Shown: piece by piece, positions 34,929-44,125 of the stretch
Position numbering within the stretch: position 1 is the stretch's first letter
How the letters are laid out: the number at the start of each line of letters is the position of its first letter
NCBI GenBank assembly: GCA_964386705.1
Contig: CAYLTY010000013.1
Span: forward strand, 1-64,000
Direction of reading: 5' to 3'
Source of the DNA: AM-0621 sp964386705
Lineage (GTDB): Bacteria; Planctomycetota; Planctomycetia; Planctomycetales; Planctomycetaceae
DNA length: 64,000 bases
The notes under the pieces: generated by a model
Database searches by the model: none
Told to the model about the DNA's origin: nothing
The model's input: only the letters and a program-made list of their open reading frames with translations
Position numbers and translations under genes: made by a program

Positions 34929-35318
34929 GTGGAGATTCATCATTCCCGTTTTGTGCCGCATGGCATGGTTGTCAGTGCGGATAATCCCTCAAGGATTCAT
35001 ACTCTGTTCCGCAGCGATGAAGTAGTTCGCGGAACCAGCGAGATCATTCTCGGAAATGAACGCTGGTGTCTCGACGGACCTGATGGCATGGATGTGATGC
35101 CGCTCGACAGCGAGCAGACCACATTTAGCGGCGTCACGGGAGAGATCTTCATCCTGCAGGAGATCAAGCCAGCGAACTTCGTTGTTCGGAAGGTGAACCG
35201 GATCAAGCCAAGCCCGGCACCCGATGTGTGCAGTCTACACAGAAGGTCGCGGGAGCTCGTGGCCGGCGGAGGTCGGCGCAGTCGACCTGCAGCAGCTCGC
35301 AGCGGTAGATGGGGATGA
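34929..35318 (+). CDS. Possible small beta-rich protein, unknown
   Basis: 129 residues from a GTG at 34929 preceded by a G-rich ribosome-binding site. The first 95 residues look protein-like (VVSADNPSRIHTLFRSDEVVRGTSEIILGNERWCLDGPDGMDVMPL; TFSGVTGEIFILQEIKPANFVVRKVNRIK). The last 38 are Arg/Ser-rich and overlap the end of a convergent minus-strand gene by about 116 bp, so the true end or the neighbour is uncertain. Confidence 0.45.
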   Translation: MEIHHSRFVPHGMVVSADNPSRIHTLFRSDEVVRGTSEIILGNERWCLDGPDGMDVMPLDSEQTTFSGVTGEIFILQEIKPANFVVRKVNRIKPSPAPDVCSLHRRSRELVAGGGRRSRPAAARSGRWG

Positions 35319-35541
35319 TGCCGATCGTCTGGCAGCGGCAAGGTTCCTCGCGGTGTGGCTCGGCCGCTCGATGGCGGCAGCGGCGTTCGTTCGCGTGACG
35401 CAGCTCGACGCGACGTTCGATGGAATCTTGCACAGCGACCCGCGAGTGCAGCGGGCAGCGATCGGGCGGGAGTCCGGTCGCGTGACAGCGGCCGGCGACC
35501 AGGTGGCAGGCGTCTTCGGCGATCGGCGGTCCGGGTTTCAT
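35203..35541 (-). CDS. Cys-rich protein at the end of the late operon, unknown
   Basis: 112 residues. The ATG overlaps the stop of the 588-residue tail protein (ATGA), good evidence for translation. About ten Cys and many His (ACHLVAGRCHATGLPPDRCPLH; RCRHRAAEPHREEPCRC; YRCELLQVDCADL; FCVDCTHRV), suggesting metal binding or a disulfide-bonded virion component. No family recognised. It is the last gene of the late transcript. Confidence 0.6.
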   Translation of the reverse strand: MKPGPPIAEDACHLVAGRCHATGLPPDRCPLHSRVAVQDSIERRVELRHANERRCRHRAAEPHREEPCRCQTIGIIPIYRCELLQVDCADLRRPRAPATFCVDCTHRVPGLA

Positions 35542-37304
35542 GGCTTGTGCCACACTTTCAGGTCGCTCCACGCGCCGCCCCAATGTGCCACGAGCCCGAT
35601 ATTCACCACGGCAGTTGACCACGTGTAGCCGAGAGTCTGGAAGAATGGCAGCCACGGCGCGGCCTGCAGGCTGCGCCCGTTGACCCAGACTTCGATGATG
35701 TACCGGAACGCCAGCCAGTCATCGCCAATGCAGCCACCCGCCGTGAACTGACTGCTGGGAATCCGCTTCACGATCATCGCCAGCCGCGTACCGTCTTCGA
35801 TCGCGCTGCCTGCGCACGAGAGGATCCGCGTGTGGCTCGGGTTCGTGGCGTAGGTGCCGGTGATTGACGGGCCGGTCGGTCCATCACAGAACGTCGGATC
35901 TGGCAGTTCGTCGCAGGGACACGGCCAACCATAGGGAGCTCGCGGGTGCAGGTTGTAATCGGTGGCCAGACTGCCGCTATCGGTGATGGCCTGGCTGACA
36001 CGCACCAGTCCCGTCGACGTGAGCGGCCCGCCTTCCTCAAACAGCACCAACTGGTGACCCAACGTCACTTTCCCGAAAGGCGCGAGTATCAGGCCGCATT
36101 CCTGTGAGTGCAGTCGATCGGTCGGTGGAGCTCCGCCCGGACGCTCGTCGAAGCGGTAGCGGCGATCCTGATCGTTGATGCGTCGCCAGGTGACCTCGGC
36201 CGTCAGCTGGAAGGTCTCGCTGTACGGTGGTGGCGCCGGCAGCGTGTACGGCAGCCAGGCGGAACCGGCGAGGTATTCCCCCAGCCCGCCCCCGATCGTC
36301 TCGTACAGCGTCATTCCATCGCGTGCAGACCACCCGCCGACGCCGCCACCGTAGAGCGACGCCTGTCCGGGGTCGTCGTTGAGATAGAGGCCGACTGCCG
36401 TGGCCATACCTGTGACGCCGGTGTCGAGCGGTTGATCGACGATCTGCGTTCCCGGTACCGCCGGAGCGTCGTTCGGCCCGGCCGTCTTGTAGCTGCCGTG
36501 CGCTGCGATGGTGCCGCAGATCGGCCCGAGTTGGGCGACGATCCGGAAGTCGCCCGCGACGTCGCAGGAGAGGCAGAACACCGCGCCAACGCGTTCGACG
36601 GGTGTCGCATCGTAGAGGTCGAGTACCGGCCGCAGGTCGTCGTTCGGAATGCCGTCAACTCCCATCTCGCCAAACCAGTCAGCAACCAGCCGGTGGGGAT
36701 TCGAGAGCACTTCCTCGACGCCCTCCACCGAGCGGTGGGCGCTGTCGGCGCGATGCACGCCGAGCGTCCAGTCGACTTCGCTGCCGGGGCAGTATTCATC
36801 CTGCGCCGTCGTCTGCAGGAGTTGCCAGCAGCACGGGTTGAACCCGTAGAGCGTCGGGCTGACGCCCTGACGTTCGGTGAAGTACTTCGTGCCGGCTTGC
36901 TCGATGGCGATCGCGGTCTGCAGCGCGGGCGCGTCTTCGGCGTCGGTCCAGCCTTCAGCCAGGCGGAGTTTGATTGATGTCGACCAGTTGATGCGCGACA
37001 GCGAACCGATCACCGAAGGATCGATCTGCGTCGGCGCGTCGAACCACACCACGAAGTAAGCCCGCCACGGACCGCCGCTGGCTTGAACCGGGAAATCGAA
37101 CCGATGGCGGCCCGTAGTTCCGACGGTCAGAGCTGGCTGAGCTGCGCAACCGAACGCGAGGGTTTCCGTCGCGGGATTGGTGCCGATCGTTGCAGCACGA
37201 CTCGACGTCAGACTCGGATGCTGTCCGGTGGGGCTGACGATTGTCGCGCAGCGAGTACCAGGCTCGATCGGTGAAGGGCAACACTTGGTGCGCGGGCGTG
37301 CCAT
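35538..37304 (-). CDS. Large tail-tip/virion protein, Cys-containing, unknown
   Basis: 588 residues starting one base before the preceding stop (TAATG overlap). Beta-rich, with scattered Cys (TKCCPSPIEPGTRC; GFNPCCWQLL; CPCDELPDPTFCDGP). The C-terminal part around WLAFRYIIEVWVNGRSLQAAPWLPFFQTLGYTW is aromatic-rich and the sequence ends in SDLKVWHKP. Position at the distal end of the tail operon suggests a tail tip or receptor-binding part. Not assignable to a known family from sequence alone. Confidence 0.7.
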   Translation of the reverse strand: MARPRTKCCPSPIEPGTRCATIVSPTGQHPSLTSSRAATIGTNPATETLAFGCAAQPALTVGTTGRHRFDFPVQASGGPWRAYFVVWFDAPTQIDPSVIGSLSRINWSTSIKLRLAEGWTDAEDAPALQTAIAIEQAGTKYFTERQGVSPTLYGFNPCCWQLLQTTAQDEYCPGSEVDWTLGVHRADSAHRSVEGVEEVLSNPHRLVADWFGEMGVDGIPNDDLRPVLDLYDATPVERVGAVFCLSCDVAGDFRIVAQLGPICGTIAAHGSYKTAGPNDAPAVPGTQIVDQPLDTGVTGMATAVGLYLNDDPGQASLYGGGVGGWSARDGMTLYETIGGGLGEYLAGSAWLPYTLPAPPPYSETFQLTAEVTWRRINDQDRRYRFDERPGGAPPTDRLHSQECGLILAPFGKVTLGHQLVLFEEGGPLTSTGLVRVSQAITDSGSLATDYNLHPRAPYGWPCPCDELPDPTFCDGPTGPSITGTYATNPSHTRILSCAGSAIEDGTRLAMIVKRIPSSQFTAGGCIGDDWLAFRYIIEVWVNGRSLQAAPWLPFFQTLGYTWSTAVVNIGLVAHWGGAWSDLKVWHKP

Positions 37305-38182
37305 TATGTGTCCCTCAACAGCGAGACGTTGCAGCTCGGAGAGATCGGGATCCAGTTCAAGCCCGACAGTTCGGTTTCCATCACCGTTTCGGCGAGCAGG
37401 TTCAGCGACTCGTCGTAGTTGACGATGGTCAGCTGCTCGTCGGTGGTGATGAGGTCATCCGGTTCGCCAGCGACGTCGCTTTCGATCAACACCGTCGCCT
37501 TCGCTTTGGTGGGACGAATCGCGCGGTTCCCACCGCCAGTGACGATCGTGGCCGGTCCGAGGTTCTCGTCGAGGATCACCCAGCAACGCGGCCGCGAGAG
37601 CAGCACGTATTCGCCACCCGCGTTGATGGCCACGGTCACATCGTGACGCGAGCGCGTCACCACAGTGACCAGGTTCGCGGTACCGACGCGACCCATGGCG
37701 CGGGGAATGATCAACGTCTTGCCGCTGGCGTTCGTCGGCAGCTGCCCTTTGAGCGTGATCGTCGTCGAACCGCCCGAAGTGCTCACTGCGTCGACGGTGT
37801 ACCAGTCGTCGCGATTGGTACCAGCCAGGGCGACGCGGGCGCCAGCATACACGAGGTCCTCGGCATCATCGCTGACAGTGATCGTCGTCGACGTCGCTCC
37901 GGTGATGGTCAGCTGGTAGTCGGGATTTTTGAGCGGGCTGTCCGCTGCATCGGTTCCGGGCTGCAGGCGCTCGCCCAGCGCCGTCGCCGAGCTGCCGGCG
38001 TCGGTGGTCTTACGGGCGATCGCCCATGGAGTCCGAATCCGGACCACGGCCAACTGTCCGACCTGGTCGAGTGGTGCGCTACCGGGTAGCGCGGGCACGT
38101 CGAGACGCTGGCCAGCCTGGTCGAACTGACCGAGCAGGTTGTCGAGTGCGCCCGCACCCGCTTCGCTGGTGACAATGAGCAT
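37304..38182 (-). CDS. Tail-region protein, unknown
   Basis: 292 residues. Helical N-terminus (LDNLLGQFDQAGQRLDV), then Thr/Ser/Val-rich beta repeats (YQLTITGATSTTITVSDDAEDLVYAGARVAL; TSGGSTTITLKGQLP). Probably a structural tail component. It starts about 10 bp after the 38192 gene stop. Confidence 0.65.
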   Translation of the reverse strand: MLIVTSEAGAGALDNLLGQFDQAGQRLDVPALPGSAPLDQVGQLAVVRIRTPWAIARKTTDAGSSATALGERLQPGTDAADSPLKNPDYQLTITGATSTTITVSDDAEDLVYAGARVALAGTNRDDWYTVDAVSTSGGSTTITLKGQLPTNASGKTLIIPRAMGRVGTANLVTVVTRSRHDVTVAINAGGEYVLLSRPRCWVILDENLGPATIVTGGGNRAIRPTKAKATVLIESDVAGEPDDLITTDEQLTIVNYDESLNLLAETVMETELSGLNWIPISPSCNVSLLRDT

Positions 38183-38191
38183 GACGAACTC

Positions 38192-39097
38192 CTACAGGGG
38201 CAACGGTGGTAAACCGATCGCGGTGAAGTCCGCCGTCTTGTTCTTGTACTTCTCGATCCATTTGACGTTGTTGACCGGATCCGCCAGCAAATCGGCGAAC
38301 GGAACCATCACGCCTTCACCATCGAGCGGAACGGGTTGCGTGACTTCGTGTTCGCCAATCTTGCAGCGTTCCCGAGTTCCCGAAGTGCCGGTGAGGCCAG
38401 AACCGATGAGCTGATACAAGCCCGCGTCCAGGATCTTCGACTTCCAGCCCAGCGGGTTCGCCAGGATCTTCACGCCGACTTTGAAGTAAAGCTGGTCCAT
38501 CTCCGACATCTGGTCGCTGCAACTGGCGGAACGCAGCAGCAGCGTTTCGGTTGGCCACATCCGGCCGCGAATGGAAACGTCGGAATCGTTGATGGTGTCC
38601 AGCAGGTCGAGCAGCCAATCCGGTTGAACGTCGGTGTTGACGGTCGCGTCGTAGCAGATGATCGAGACTTCGCGCGTCTGGCCGCTGATCGGATCCTTCG
38701 CTGAGTTCGTGAGCGCCTCGTCGGTGACCATGTCTTTCACAAACGGCACGGTCAGCGTTTGGCTGGTCCAAGAGATAACCGGTCGCCGATCGAGTGGCTT
38801 CAGCTCCTTCGCTTCCATCTTGGCAGCGTCGTACTTCGTGCTGAACTTGCATACGAGCATCAGCACCTTCGGGGTCTGGCTGATACTTTGCACGTCGCGA
38901 TCGATGCAACGGAACGAAGGCAGAGAAACCGAGTAGGCGTCGCCCTTCTTAGGTAAGCCGGCGTACTGCAGCACTTGAGCGGCGGCGTTAACAGGATCGT
39001 CAACCCAGACCTGCCAACGCTGTTCGAGCTCTTGAGAGTCGGCAGAGTCACGGCCGCGGCCGTGGTCTTTGCGCTGAATCTTCGTAACGGCCATCAT
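38192..39097 (-). CDS. Tail-region protein, unknown
   Basis: 301 residues, mixed alpha/beta (VLMLVCKFSTKYDAAKMEAKELKPL; VISWTSQTLTVPFVKDMVTDEALTNSA; DQLYFKVGVKILANPLGWKSKILDAGLYQLIGSG). It ends in VNNVKWIEKYKNKTADFTAIGLPPLPL. By its place between the repeat adhesin and two further tail proteins it is likely a baseplate or hub part, without a family match. Confidence 0.65.
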   Translation of the reverse strand: MMAVTKIQRKDHGRGRDSADSQELEQRWQVWVDDPVNAAAQVLQYAGLPKKGDAYSVSLPSFRCIDRDVQSISQTPKVLMLVCKFSTKYDAAKMEAKELKPLDRRPVISWTSQTLTVPFVKDMVTDEALTNSAKDPISGQTREVSIICYDATVNTDVQPDWLLDLLDTINDSDVSIRGRMWPTETLLLRSASCSDQMSEMDQLYFKVGVKILANPLGWKSKILDAGLYQLIGSGLTGTSGTRERCKIGEHEVTQPVPLDGEGVMVPFADLLADPVNNVKWIEKYKNKTADFTAIGLPPLPL

Positions 39098-39103
39098 CCA
39101 TCC

Positions 39104-41101
39104 TTAGATCTGGTCGGCTTTGCTGACGGTGTGACTGAGCACCCATTTGTTCGAGTAGGCGCGCAGGTACGCGACGACGTTCCCGCCACCCGAAGCGGTC
39201 GAAGTCGCCTCGATGTGCGCGACGGTGCGGTAGGTGTTCGCGTCGACGACTTCCTGCACGACGAACAATCCCGTCAGTGATAGCCCGCCGACTTCTTCTT
39301 CGACGTTGAACCACACGTGCTCCTTCAGTTCCAAGCCGTGCAGCGGATGCGTGACGGTGATGACGTTCGACTCGGCCGTGACCGCGAACGCATCAACCAG
39401 GTCGTGAACCTGGTCGGCTGCGTGTGCGAACTCGAATGTCGCGACATGGGATTCCGGAGCGGTCTTCGATTCGTCGATCAAGTCGGTATCGCGCGGCTGC
39501 AGCAGCCAGCTGAAGTCGCCATCTTCGAGCGTGACGAGCTCCGTCGCGAGCATAGTTTTCCTGAGAAAACTCCCGGTCTTCGTGTTGTGCAGCGTCAACA
39601 GGATCAGGTCGAAGTCCGAAGCGTTGAGGTTGTCGCTGTGCTCGTTCTGCAGCGTGGCCGTGATGCGGTTATGCGTCTCCTCGAGAAACGCCATCTTGCC
39701 CGAACCGAGTTGCGACGCGATGGCCTTCGGAAACACGAAGTAGAAGTCAGGCTCCGGTCGCGGCGTACCTGGTGCATAGCGGGCGGTCCTGTTGGATGTC
39801 GCAGCGGCTGTAACGCGTGACAGCATCGCGGGGCTGGCAACGCCCAGCAGAGCGGAATCGGCAGTTGCCGTGACACGTGACAGCAGCGCGGGAGTGACGA
39901 GCGGCGCGGAGTCTGCGGCTGCCGTCACGCGCAACAACGTCGCCGGCGTGACAGCCGGTGCGGAATTCGCAGCTGCAGTGACACGGGAGAGCGTCGCTGG
40001 ATCGGTGACAAACAACGTGTCGGAATCCGCCGCCGCGGTTACTCGTGACAGAATGGCCGGTGTGACAGCGATCGCTGAATCCGCTGCCGATGTGACGCGG
40101 GACAACGTCGCCGGCGTCACGGCGATCGCCGAGTCCGCAGCGGACGTGCAACGCGACAACGTCGCGGGAGTGACTGCAAGCGCCGAACCAGCAACTGCGG
40201 TGACACGACTTAACGTGGCCGGGGTGAGAACCGTCGCGGAGGTTGCGGCTGCCGTAACTCGAGAGAGAACTGCCGGCGTGATCGGACTGGCTGAATCAGC
40301 TGCTGCCGTGACGCGGCTCAGAGTGGCTTCCCACCCGAACCCGAAAGCCCGACCACTTCCGCCCGCCCAAAGGGCCGCGATCTCGTCATCGGTCAGAATC
40401 CGGCCGTAGATCAGCACGCCATCGGCGGTGACGCTGCAACTGGTCTGAGCAGCACCAATCGTGACACGCTTCAGGCTTTGCCCGGCGTTCAACACAGTGT
40501 CGATCGTGTAGCTCGATGTCACCGGAGTCCCATTGTCGATCTGGATCGACTGAGCCCCGTTCGCGAACTTCACTACGAAGAAATGCCACTGCGTTGGGTC
40601 GCCGAGCGCGGTTGCTGTCAGGCTGCGGTAGGTGTCTCCGCTGTCATAGAACTCGATTACGGGGACATGGCCTGCGCCGTAGCTGCCGCCCGTGCTGTTG
40701 ATCAGCAGTGAGCAATCAGGATTCGCCGCAGTGTGGCTCACTCCAGGCTCTTGAAGGGACACCAACACGCGATTTGTCCCGACGCCTGTTGCGTTGTCGG
40801 TCTTGAACCAGCCGCAGAACGTGATGCCCAGCGCAGGATCGACGCTCGTTGCACCATCTCCGCGCAGATACTTGCCGGAGCACGTGACGCCGTAACCAAG
40901 TTTGCCGGTGACTTGAGTCACTGATCCAGACGAACCGACAACGCTCAACGGGATGAATTGGAGATCGTCGTGGCCAAGTTCAGCTGCGTTCTCAAAGCGG
41001 TAGCAAGCCGCGATGCCGCGCAGCAGTGACGTTGGAGACCAGGAGACCGGATCATCGTCAGCATCGGGCAGCAGCAGCGGAGTAAGTCTTCGTCGTGACA
41101 T
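39104..41101 (-). CDS. LamG-like virion adhesin with ten tandem repeats
   Basis: 665 residues. The N-terminal region (about 30-250) is a concanavalin/LamG-like fold (GITFCGWFKTDN, WHFFVVKFANGAQSIQIDNGTPV, ITVDG-like DGVLIYGRILTDDEIAALW). Then ten near-tandem units of 18-20 residues, consensus LSRVTAAADSAIAVTPAT, encoded at about 39775-40321. The C-terminal region (about 430-665) is beta-rich with an ELVTLEDGDFSWLLQPRDTDLI segment. Probably a tail fibre or carbohydrate-binding adhesin; the repeats may set length or give phase-variable spacing. Confidence 0.75.
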   Translation of the reverse strand: MSRRRLTPLLLPDADDDPVSWSPTSLLRGIAACYRFENAAELGHDDLQFIPLSVVGSSGSVTQVTGKLGYGVTCSGKYLRGDGATSVDPALGITFCGWFKTDNATGVGTNRVLVSLQEPGVSHTAANPDCSLLINSTGGSYGAGHVPVIEFYDSGDTYRSLTATALGDPTQWHFFVVKFANGAQSIQIDNGTPVTSSYTIDTVLNAGQSLKRVTIGAAQTSCSVTADGVLIYGRILTDDEIAALWAGGSGRAFGFGWEATLSRVTAAADSASPITPAVLSRVTAAATSATVLTPATLSRVTAVAGSALAVTPATLSRCTSAADSAIAVTPATLSRVTSAADSAIAVTPAILSRVTAAADSDTLFVTDPATLSRVTAAANSAPAVTPATLLRVTAAADSAPLVTPALLSRVTATADSALLGVASPAMLSRVTAAATSNRTARYAPGTPRPEPDFYFVFPKAIASQLGSGKMAFLEETHNRITATLQNEHSDNLNASDFDLILLTLHNTKTGSFLRKTMLATELVTLEDGDFSWLLQPRDTDLIDESKTAPESHVATFEFAHAADQVHDLVDAFAVTAESNVITVTHPLHGLELKEHVWFNVEEEVGGLSLTGLFVVQEVVDANTYRTVAHIEATSTASGGGNVVAYLRAYSNKWVLSHTVSKADQI

Positions 41102-41110
41102 CGTGAATCC

Positions 41111-41800
41111 TTAGACCGATTGCACCGAATCGCGTGTGATCAATCGCGAGTCCTGCCGTGTGGCACCATCAATGGTGGCTTCAGCCACGACGACCAGAGA
41201 TTCGCCTAGCGTGGCCCGGTAGGTGCCTTCGTCCCACTTGTAGAGACCGGTCGATGCGATCTGCGTCATGCCGCCCGCCCGGAGTTCGGTTCCCGCGCTG
41301 CGGTTGGTAATCCTCAGCACGGGCGACGTGATACCGCTGGTGACGCGCAAGCCGTCCTTGTACCAGGCGACCGTGTACTCATCCTGAGTGTTGGCCTGAT
41401 CGCGCACGAACTTGATGTCGGCGTGGTAGATGCTGGCCAGCCTGGTGATTCCGAAGGCAACTCCGTCGGTGTAGTCGACTTTGTGATTCGCGGAGCTGTG
41501 CCCGAAGCTCTCGACGAGAAAGCACGTGTCCTCGACGGCCTTGGTTGCCGAGTCGATCACAATTACCTGCACAGCGCCCGAAGGCCAATACGTCGAGCCA
41601 TTCAAATCGAACGCCCACGCGCCGTTAGCGTAGGTCGGCAAGTAGAAAATGTTGCTGACGTTGATGGCACCATTGGAGACCTTCACGTCGCCCGCTGCTG
41701 GTGTCCAATCCGATGACGTCGCGAAGTCTCTCGACCCCGCCTTGCGAATGGGCACATAGACCAGCCCGGTCGCGGAAACGTACTTGCGCAAGAAAGGCAT
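41111..41800 (-). CDS. Virion protein, duplicated pair copy A
   Basis: 229 residues, clearly paralogous to the upstream 41813 product: both contain YATSSDWTPAAGDVKVS or FATSSDWTPAAGDVKVS, LPTYxNGxW, VDSATKAV, IYHADI, DEYTV and RVTSGITSP. Beta-rich; probably a tail-tip or baseplate-associated structural protein. Confidence 0.7.
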   Translation of the reverse strand: MPFLRKYVSATGLVYVPIRKAGSRDFATSSDWTPAAGDVKVSNGAINVSNIFYLPTYANGAWAFDLNGSTYWPSGAVQVIVIDSATKAVEDTCFLVESFGHSSANHKVDYTDGVAFGITRLASIYHADIKFVRDQANTQDEYTVAWYKDGLRVTSGITSPVLRITNRSAGTELRAGGMTQIASTGLYKWDEGTYRATLGESLVVVAEATIDGATRQDSRLITRDSVQSV

Positions 41801-41812
41801 CGCGGTCTCCTC

Positions 41813-42499
41813 TTAGGTCGAGTCGCGACCGGTGTTACGAGTCCACGTGCGGGACGAGCCGTCAATTGTGGCCACGGCTTCTAGCGTGGCAGCTTCGCCC
41901 ACAGTCAGACGGTTCGATGTCTTGTCGAGCTTGTAGTGAGCCGTGGTGCCGATCTGAGTCATCGAAGCGGCGGCAAACAGATCAGTTCCGTCTGACCGCT
42001 TGATGGCTCGAAGCGTCGGGGACGTGATGCCGCTGGTGACGCGCACGCCGTTCTTGAACCAGCTCACGGTGTATTCGTCGTTAGCGTTGGCTTCGTCGCG
42101 CGTGAACTGGATGTCGGCGTGATAGATGTCGATCAGAGATGACAGGCCGAAACTGTTGGCGTCGGTGAAGTCCACCACGAACATCGCGCTCGCGTGGCCG
42201 AAGGTCTCGATGATGATGGTGTTGTCGTCGACGGCTTTGGTGGCGCTGTCGACGATGACGACGTGGATGCTTTTGCCCGTGAGTTCCGCGCCCGTGAGGG
42301 TGAAGTTCCAGAGCCCGTTGCTATATGTCGGAAGCGTGCCAATGTTGGCCAGCGATCCACCGTCGATTGAGACCTTCACGTCGCCCGCGGCCGGAGTCCA
42401 ATCCGACGACGTCGCGTAGTCATTCGACCCGGCTTTGGGCATGGGGATTCGGACGAGCGTTCCGCCGGAAAGCGCGGTGTTGTACTTGCGAAGAAACAT
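41813..42499 (-). CDS. Virion protein, duplicated pair copy B
   Basis: 228 residues, paralogue of the 41111 product (see shared segments there), with 12 bp between them. N-terminus MFLRKYNTALSGGTLVRI against MPFLRKYVSATGLVYVPI. Tandem duplication followed by divergence in the central, presumably exposed, part. Confidence 0.7.
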   Translation of the reverse strand: MFLRKYNTALSGGTLVRIPMPKAGSNDYATSSDWTPAAGDVKVSIDGGSLANIGTLPTYSNGLWNFTLTGAELTGKSIHVVIVDSATKAVDDNTIIIETFGHASAMFVVDFTDANSFGLSSLIDIYHADIQFTRDEANANDEYTVSWFKNGVRVTSGITSPTLRAIKRSDGTDLFAAASMTQIGTTAHYKLDKTSNRLTVGEAATLEAVATIDGSSRTWTRNTGRDST

Positions 42500-42520
42500 C
42501 AGGCATCCTTGCCAAATGAG

Positions 42521-43162
42521 TTACCAGAACAGACCGCGACACACGCCGCGCAGCACGCCGGTGGTGAAACGCACCGTCCCGCCACCACCACCGCCTCCAC
42601 CGCCAGCACTTACATCGAGGTCATCGAAGTCCGTCGCGGTGTAGGGAATGGTTCCGAGAACCAGATTCGTCGCGCCCGTCGCGCCGTTGGCGAACATGCC
42701 CATCGCCGCCGCGATCTCGATCGAGCCGTTGACCGTCAATGTTGCGGTGCCAGGTCCAGCCACATCCGCTTCGAGCACCACGTGCAGCCATGTGTTCTCT
42801 GTGAACGCGGTCGCGCCCGCGGTGATGTAGGACGGGGTCGGTCCGCTGTACTGGTACAACTCGAAGTTGCCCGACGAGTTGATGCGGATGCCGAGCATCT
42901 TGGTGCTGCCGTTTCGCAGCTCCAGAATCGGACCGCTCGACCCATACATGAAGAAGTCCATCCGCACCCACACGTCGACAGTCAGAGCAACCGTCGCGGC
43001 GAAGTCTGGAGAGACCCAACCGCCATAGTTGCCCTGGCTGTTGCCGACGCGAGCGGCGTTGCCCGCATGACCGGCGGTGCTCGTCGCGGAATCATCCATG
43101 TCGAGATAATTCCAATCGACGGGCATGAGCGACCCGTTGAAGTTCTCACTCAGCAGCGACAT
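42521..43162 (-). CDS. LamG/concanavalin-like virion protein
   Basis: 213 residues. Pattern of a LamG jelly roll: FNGSLMPVDWNYLD at the start, VWVRMDFFMYGSSGPILELRNGS, ENTWLHVVLEADVAGPGTATLTVNGS, and a DFDDLDVS end, followed by a Gly run (GGGGGGGG) and a short basic tail. Likely a carbohydrate-binding tail decoration. Confidence 0.75.
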   Translation of the reverse strand: MSLLSENFNGSLMPVDWNYLDMDDSATSTAGHAGNAARVGNSQGNYGGWVSPDFAATVALTVDVWVRMDFFMYGSSGPILELRNGSTKMLGIRINSSGNFELYQYSGPTPSYITAGATAFTENTWLHVVLEADVAGPGTATLTVNGSIEIAAAMGMFANGATGATNLVLGTIPYTATDFDDLDVSAGGGGGGGGGTVRFTTGVLRGVCRGLFW

Positions 43163-43171
43163 CGGTCCCTC

Positions 43172-44065
43172 TTAGATCGCGAGATTGAAGAAGCCGTTTG
43201 AGGGCTGGTAGAGGGGCAGCGATGTGCCGTTCAGCGTCTGGTCATTGTCCAACTTTTGCAGGACCAAGGGGATGTCATCGCCGTCGATCGAAGCACCGAC
43301 CTTCAGGCAATAGAGCACGTACCGCACGGCTCGCGTGGCATTGCCATTGTTCGCGAACGTCAGTGCCGAACACGTTCCGGTGATGAATCCCGTGGGATTC
43401 GCCCAGGTGAGACCGGTAACGGTTTGACGCGAGTAACCCGTGTCGTCGCATTCATCCAGCGTGAATCCGGCGACCGTGGCCGCTTCGAGTTCCTCGCAGC
43501 TGGTGTTCGTCATCAGCAGTCGCGCGTAGACGTTGCCCGCGGTGGCGAGCGTCACGGTGTTGTTGATGATCGCTGCGAGTCCCGCCGGGTAAACCTTGTG
43601 GACAGCGCCCGAAGTGGTCAGATCGAACAAACCGAACGGATTGCAGAAGACCGGCTGCGTCGTGCCGCTGAGCGACTTGGCGGCATTGAAGTCGCTGTAG
43701 AGCAGCGGAATGTTCGCGCTGCTGGATCCGCCGAGGTTGATGGCCACCAGCGCGCCAACAATCGAATCGGCAACGTGCGACCCGGCATTGGCGAACGTGA
43801 AGTCGGAAGCCGAGATCTTGCAGAGTCCCGTCACTGCCGTACCGCCAGCGACTGTCGATGCCGTGACGCCGCTGAGCGTCGCCTGGGCGTAGCTGCTGTC
43901 GCGGCATTCATTGAGTGTCGTATAGGCCGCGATCGTGGCGGCGTTCTCGGTGCCGGCCGAGTGACCGGAACGCAGCAACAGCGCCTTCAGAGCTGAGGCG
44001 CCGGTGATGTTGTTGGTTTGATTGAAGACGCGGAGCATGCCTGCCCCGTTGATTTTCACCGTCAT
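43172..44065 (-). CDS. Virion/adhesin protein, unknown
   Basis: 297 residues from the ATG at 44065. Two similar halves: ECRDSSYAQATLSGVT...FANAGSHVADSIVGALV and ECDDTGYSRQTVTGLT...FANNGNATRAVRYVLY, that is, an internal duplication of about 130 residues. It lies directly after the tape measure, where distal tail proteins sit, but no known distal-tail family signature is seen. Confidence 0.7.
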   Translation of the reverse strand: MTVKINGAGMLRVFNQTNNITGASALKALLLRSGHSAGTENAATIAAYTTLNECRDSSYAQATLSGVTASTVAGGTAVTGLCKISASDFTFANAGSHVADSIVGALVAINLGGSSSANIPLLYSDFNAAKSLSGTTQPVFCNPFGLFDLTTSGAVHKVYPAGLAAIINNTVTLATAGNVYARLLMTNTSCEELEAATVAGFTLDECDDTGYSRQTVTGLTWANPTGFITGTCSALTFANNGNATRAVRYVLYCLKVGASIDGDDIPLVLQKLDNDQTLNGTSLPLYQPSNGFFNLAI

Positions 44066-44125
44066 CGAACGCGTCCTTGCTAAGTGACTGGAATGGGTCA
44101 CCAGCTCGGACCGAGTTGCGCGGGA

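Noticed and set aside
35224..35628. Plus-strand frame of 134 codons at the end of the late operon
   Set aside because: It is opposite a Cys-rich gene whose start is coupled (ATGA) to the upstream tail gene, so the minus strand is favoured.
39775..40321. CRISPR-like periodic repeats
   Set aside because: The 54-bp periodicity is in frame, has no spacers of constant length and encodes a protein repeat.
39104..44065. Diversity-generating retroelement in the adhesin block
   Set aside because: No reverse transcriptase gene and no template/variable repeat pair were seen.
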